The notes beneath the pieces were generated by a model. The model searched no databases. It saw only the letters and a program-made list of their open reading frames with translations, and had not been told where the DNA came from. From an uncultured Selenomonadales bacterium (lineage in GTDB: Bacteria; Bacillota; Negativicutes; Selenomonadales; Selenomonadaceae), in the NCBI GenBank assembly GCA_937910665.1, contig CALEPR010000068.1:1-7525 (forward strand): 7,525 bases of DNA. Reading direction: 5' to 3'. Within the stretch, counting starts at the first letter, position 1; each line of letters begins with the position of its first letter. The translations under genes were made by a program, and so were the position numbers. Below, piece by piece: positions 5,841-7,525 of the stretch.

Positions 5841-6521
5841 ATGGGAAAACTTGAGCCGATAAAATTTGACAGCTATCAGCCGCTGCGCGAAGTTGTCTGT
5901 GAAACTTTGCGCGAGGCAATTCGCAAGGGAATTTTAGAGCCCGGAGAGCGACTAATGGAAGTTCAGCTTGCGGACGAACTGGGGATCAGTCGCACGCCTG
6001 TTCGCGAAGCAATTCGCAAACTTGAGCAGGAAGGTTATGTAATTATGATGCCGCGTCGCGGAACTTATGTTTCGGACGTTTCTGTCAGCGACATTAAAGA
6101 GATTTTTGAAATTCGCAGTGCGCTTGAATCTTTGGCAACAGGTTTGGCGGCGCGTCGAATTGAACAGGAAGAACTTGAACAGCTACAAAGTTTGTTGACT
6201 GAAATTGAAGGTTACATCAAAGCGAAAGACATTGAAAAAATTGTCGAGACAGACATAAAATTTCACGGCTTGCTTTATCAAGTCAGCAGAAATGATCGGC
6301 TTGTCGGAATTATTAACAACCTCAAAGAACAGCTTGCAAGATTTAGAACTTTGTCTATGTCATATCCCGGCAGACTTCAGGAAACTTTTGAGGAACATTC
6401 CGAAATGGTCGAGGCGATTGCGAACGGCGACGTAAGTCAGGCTCGCGAAGCTGCCGAACATCACATGGAACGCGCGGAGGAAACTTTGCTAAAGGCGATG
6501 CGTAAAAGCAGAAAAAAATAA
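5841..6521 (+). CDS. GntR-family transcriptional regulator, FadR/FCD subfamily
   Basis: A 226-residue DNA-binding regulator. A winged helix-turn-helix covers ~12-77, with PLREVVCETLREAIRKG, LADELGISRTPVREAIRKL (recognition helix) and the wing PRRGTYV. A helical FCD ligand-binding domain covers ~84-215. The FCD metal site looks intact: D138 and H142 (DIKFH), H186 (EEHSEM) and H208 (AEHHME). Members of this family respond to small organic acids or metabolites, usually as repressors that release DNA on ligand binding. The ligand here is unknown. The ATG at 5841 is chosen because an AGGA (5828-5831) lies 9 bases upstream; a TTG at 5832 is too close to it. It shares a transcript with ispE. From memory, a FadR-type gene beside ispE also occurs in other Firmicutes, but there is no evidence here that it controls ispE. 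Confidence 0.9.
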   Translation: MGKLEPIKFDSYQPLREVVCETLREAIRKGILEPGERLMEVQLADELGISRTPVREAIRKLEQEGYVIMMPRRGTYVSDVSVSDIKEIFEIRSALESLATGLAARRIEQEELEQLQSLLTEIEGYIKAKDIEKIVETDIKFHGLLYQVSRNDRLVGIINNLKEQLARFRTLSMSYPGRLQETFEEHSEMVEAIANGDVSQAREAAEHHMERAEETLLKAMRKSRKK

Positions 6522-6594
6522 AAATTTTTTAACAGGGTCGAGAGCATCGGAAAATCGAGAGTATAAAAAATTATTTTGGCAAATGTTAAAACTT

Positions 6595-6897
6595 TCAATT
6601 ATATTTAAACCAAGCCGCGCAAACTCCTTCGACCGAAACCATGCAAGGGCCTACTGCGTGGAGCGGCTGACAATTTTTTCCGAACAGCGGACACTCGGGA
6701 GGAGAAATTATTCCGCGCAAAACTTCTCCGCACCTGCAAGCAGTTTTTTTCGCAACAGTTTCGACTTCTATCGGCAAAATTTTTTCTATGTCGAAGTCGG
6801 AAAATTTTTCGCGCATCCGCAAACCGGACTTTTCAATTTCGCCAAGTCCGCGCCAAGTTGCATTAACTTCCTCATAAACTTCTGACAAAATTTTTTG
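6595..6897 (-). pseudogene. hypD: HypD C-terminal fragment (hydrogenase maturation), 5' end missing
   Basis: About 100 codons on the minus strand match the last third of HypD, the iron-sulfur protein that with HypC builds the Fe(CN)2CO centre of [NiFe] hydrogenases. Diagnostic pieces are WRGLGEIEKSGLRMR, CRCGEVLRGI, ECPLFGKNC, and GPCMVSVEGVCAAWFKY at the C-terminus. The cysteines that hold the 4Fe-4S cluster are all present. Similarity begins near QKILSEVYEE (about 6897). Upstream in this frame there are ~25 codons without HypD character and then a stop at 6967-6969. HypD is normally ~350-380 residues, so two thirds are absent. The loss coincides with a change of sequence type and a cut dtxR gene, so the gene is probably truncated by the junction and not decayed: the remaining frame is clean and normal in codon use. 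Confidence 0.85.
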
Positions 6898-7016
6898 AAG
6901 GCCTCGGTGTAGACTCCGAGACAGCGGCAAATGATGCCTGCAGGATAGAGCATGTAATAAGTGAGATCACTTTTGAAAAAATCAAAGAACACTTTTTCTC
7001 ACCCGGACAGATGTAA
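6873..7016 (+). pseudogene. DtxR-family metal-dependent repressor, C-terminal fragment
   Basis: The plus-strand frame ending at TAA 7014-7016 reads HKLLTKFFEGLGVD, then SETAANDACRIEHVIS, then EITFEKIKEHF. This is the metal-binding and dimerisation segment of DtxR/IdeR/MntR-type repressors, with the familiar H-x2-LT-x-F-x3-LGVD spacing and the DACRIEHVIS block. The N-terminal helix-turn-helix half is absent; upstream the frame meets a TAA at 6864-6866 in DNA that codes for HypD on the other strand. The complete protein would repress iron or manganese genes when metal is bound. The fragment belongs to the right-hand segment of the window. An unrelated minus-strand frame (6786-6992) over the same bases is a shadow. 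Short, but the motif match is specific. Confidence 0.75.
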
Positions 7017-7043
7017 GATCGTCGTGCCCCTTTATTTTGATTG

Positions 7044-7072
7044 TGGACATTTGCCGTTTATTATGTTATAAT
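7044..7072 (+). promoter_or_regulatory. Near-consensus extended -10 promoter
   Basis: TGGACA (7044-7049, 5 of 6), a 17-base spacer and a perfect TATAAT (7067-7072) with the extended -10 TG at 7064-7065. It lies 27 bases after the dtxR-like stop and 64 bases before the flavoprotein start, so it should drive that gene strongly. No operator-like palindrome is clear around it. Confidence 0.8.
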
Positions 7073-7136
7073 GAGCGATAGATTGGCGGGTTTTCCCGTT
7101 CTTCAAAGATATTCAATTTATTAAGAGGTCATAGAT

Positions 7137-7525
7137 ATGAAAACTGTTAATATTGGGGATCTCACAGTCAAAGTGCCTGTCATTCAGGGCGGTATGGGCG
7201 TTGGCATAAGCCTTGGTTCTCTTGCCGGGGCTGTAGCCAAAGAAGGCGGTATAGGCGTTATAAGCGCCGCTCAGCCTGGTTTCAGAGAACCCGATTTTTA
7301 TACAAACACCAAAGAAGCGAATATGCGCGCTCTCTCCCGTGAAATAAAAAAGGCAAAAGAAATTTCCGGCGGCGGTATCGTGGGCGTCAACATTATGGTG
7401 GCCGTCACAAATTACGGGGATTTCGTTAAATGCTGCATAGACAACGGTGCCGACCTTATCGTTTCCGGCGCAGGTCTTCCCATGGATCTTCCCAAATATA
7501 CCGAGGGTTCGACAATAAAGATAGC
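7137..7525 (+). CDS. Nitronate monooxygenase / FabK-like FMN oxidoreductase (5' part)
   Basis: The first 129 codons of a flavoprotein of the nitronate monooxygenase/2-nitropropane dioxygenase family (IPR004136), which also includes the enoyl-ACP reductase FabK. Seen are PVIQGGMGVGISLGSLAGAV, then GGIGVISAA (FMN phosphate-binding start of the TIM barrel), GIVGVNIMVAVTNY, and GADLIVSGAGLP. The ATG at 7137 follows AAGAGG (7123-7128) by 8 bases. The gene runs off the right edge; relatives are ~310-370 residues, so about two thirds is missing. Codon use differs from the genes before 6870: all 7 leucines are CTC/CTT and none of 20 glycines is GGA. FabK-type (fatty acid synthesis) and nitronate-oxidising members cannot be separated from this part, so no gene symbol is given. 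Confidence 0.85.
   Translation, partial: MKTVNIGDLTVKVPVIQGGMGVGISLGSLAGAVAKEGGIGVISAAQPGFREPDFYTNTKEANMRALSREIKKAKEISGGGIVGVNIMVAVTNYGDFVKCCIDNGADLIVSGAGLPMDLPKYTEGSTIKI

Noticed and set aside
6538..6561. Direct repeat TCGAGAG (6538, 6555) as a regulator binding site
   Set aside because: Two 7-base copies downstream of gntR with no promoter beside them; chance is likely.
6527..6591. Inverted repeat TTTTAACA / TGTTAAAA between gntR and hypD as a two-way terminator
   Set aside because: The 8-bp arms are 49 bases apart, AT-rich and without a compact GC stem. No convincing terminator is visible between these convergent genes.
6583..6885. Plus-strand open frame of ~100 residues opposite hypD
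   Set aside because: Its complement is the clear HypD C-terminus with conserved cysteines. The plus-strand translation is low-complexity Phe/Ser/Asn with no ribosome binding site.
6959..6972. Palindrome AAGTGA-GA-TCACTT, operator-like
   Set aside because: It lies inside the coding sequence of the DtxR-like fragment, upstream of its stop, and is explained by codons for VISEIT.
6786..6992. Minus-strand open frame beginning with GTG, ~68 residues, overlapping hypD
   Set aside because: It spans the proposed junction in a different frame from HypD and is antisense to the DtxR-like fragment. It has no recognisable motif, so it is a shadow.

Overview
The window is AT-rich bacterial DNA. Its first ~6.9 kb looks like a diderm Firmicute (Negativicutes, the Selenomonas/Veillonella side of the Firmicutes). 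It pairs outer-membrane machinery (a TolC-type channel, and an MCE/MlaD protein that ends in an apparent beta-barrel) with an ispE-gntR pair of Firmicute style. Leucine codons are mostly TTG and glycine is often GGA. The genus assignment is inference.

Layout. 1-132: last 43 codons of an unidentified gene. 155-1225: an exported HAD-superfamily phosphatase, probably in the same transcript. 1226-1337: an intergenic stretch with two overlapping hairpins. 1351-1975: an antitoxin/PIN-toxin pair with overlapping genes. 2042-4838: mlaD and tolC in tandem, closed by a clear intrinsic terminator at 4865-4896. 4910-6521: a good extended -10 promoter drives ispE (isoprenoid precursor synthesis by the MEP pathway) and a FadR-type GntR regulator. 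6595-6897, minus strand: the C-terminal third of the hydrogenase maturation protein HypD, with no N-terminal part.

At about 6870-6900 the sequence changes character. A C-terminal fragment of a DtxR-family metal-dependent repressor runs on the plus strand (6873-7016). It is followed by a near-consensus promoter and the first 129 codons of a nitronate monooxygenase/FabK-like flavoprotein (7137 to the window end), with different codon habits: no GGA glycine codons and no TTG/TTA leucine codons. hypD and dtxR are both cut at the same place, and their recognisable sequence overlaps there by about 25 bp on opposite strands. The simplest reading is an assembly chimera joined through a short shared k-mer. 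A real recombination is the alternative. Genes left and right of that point should not be read as neighbours.

Working together: the MlaD protein probably spans the envelope, with an inner-membrane anchor, a lipid-binding MCE domain, a long helical rod and an outer-membrane barrel. It is co-transcribed with a TolC-like outer-membrane channel, so this is an envelope transport locus. The ATPase and permease partners (MlaF, MlaE) are not in the window. The strongest biological item is the MlaD-barrel/TolC pair. I see no CRISPR array, tRNA, rRNA, transposase or phage gene.
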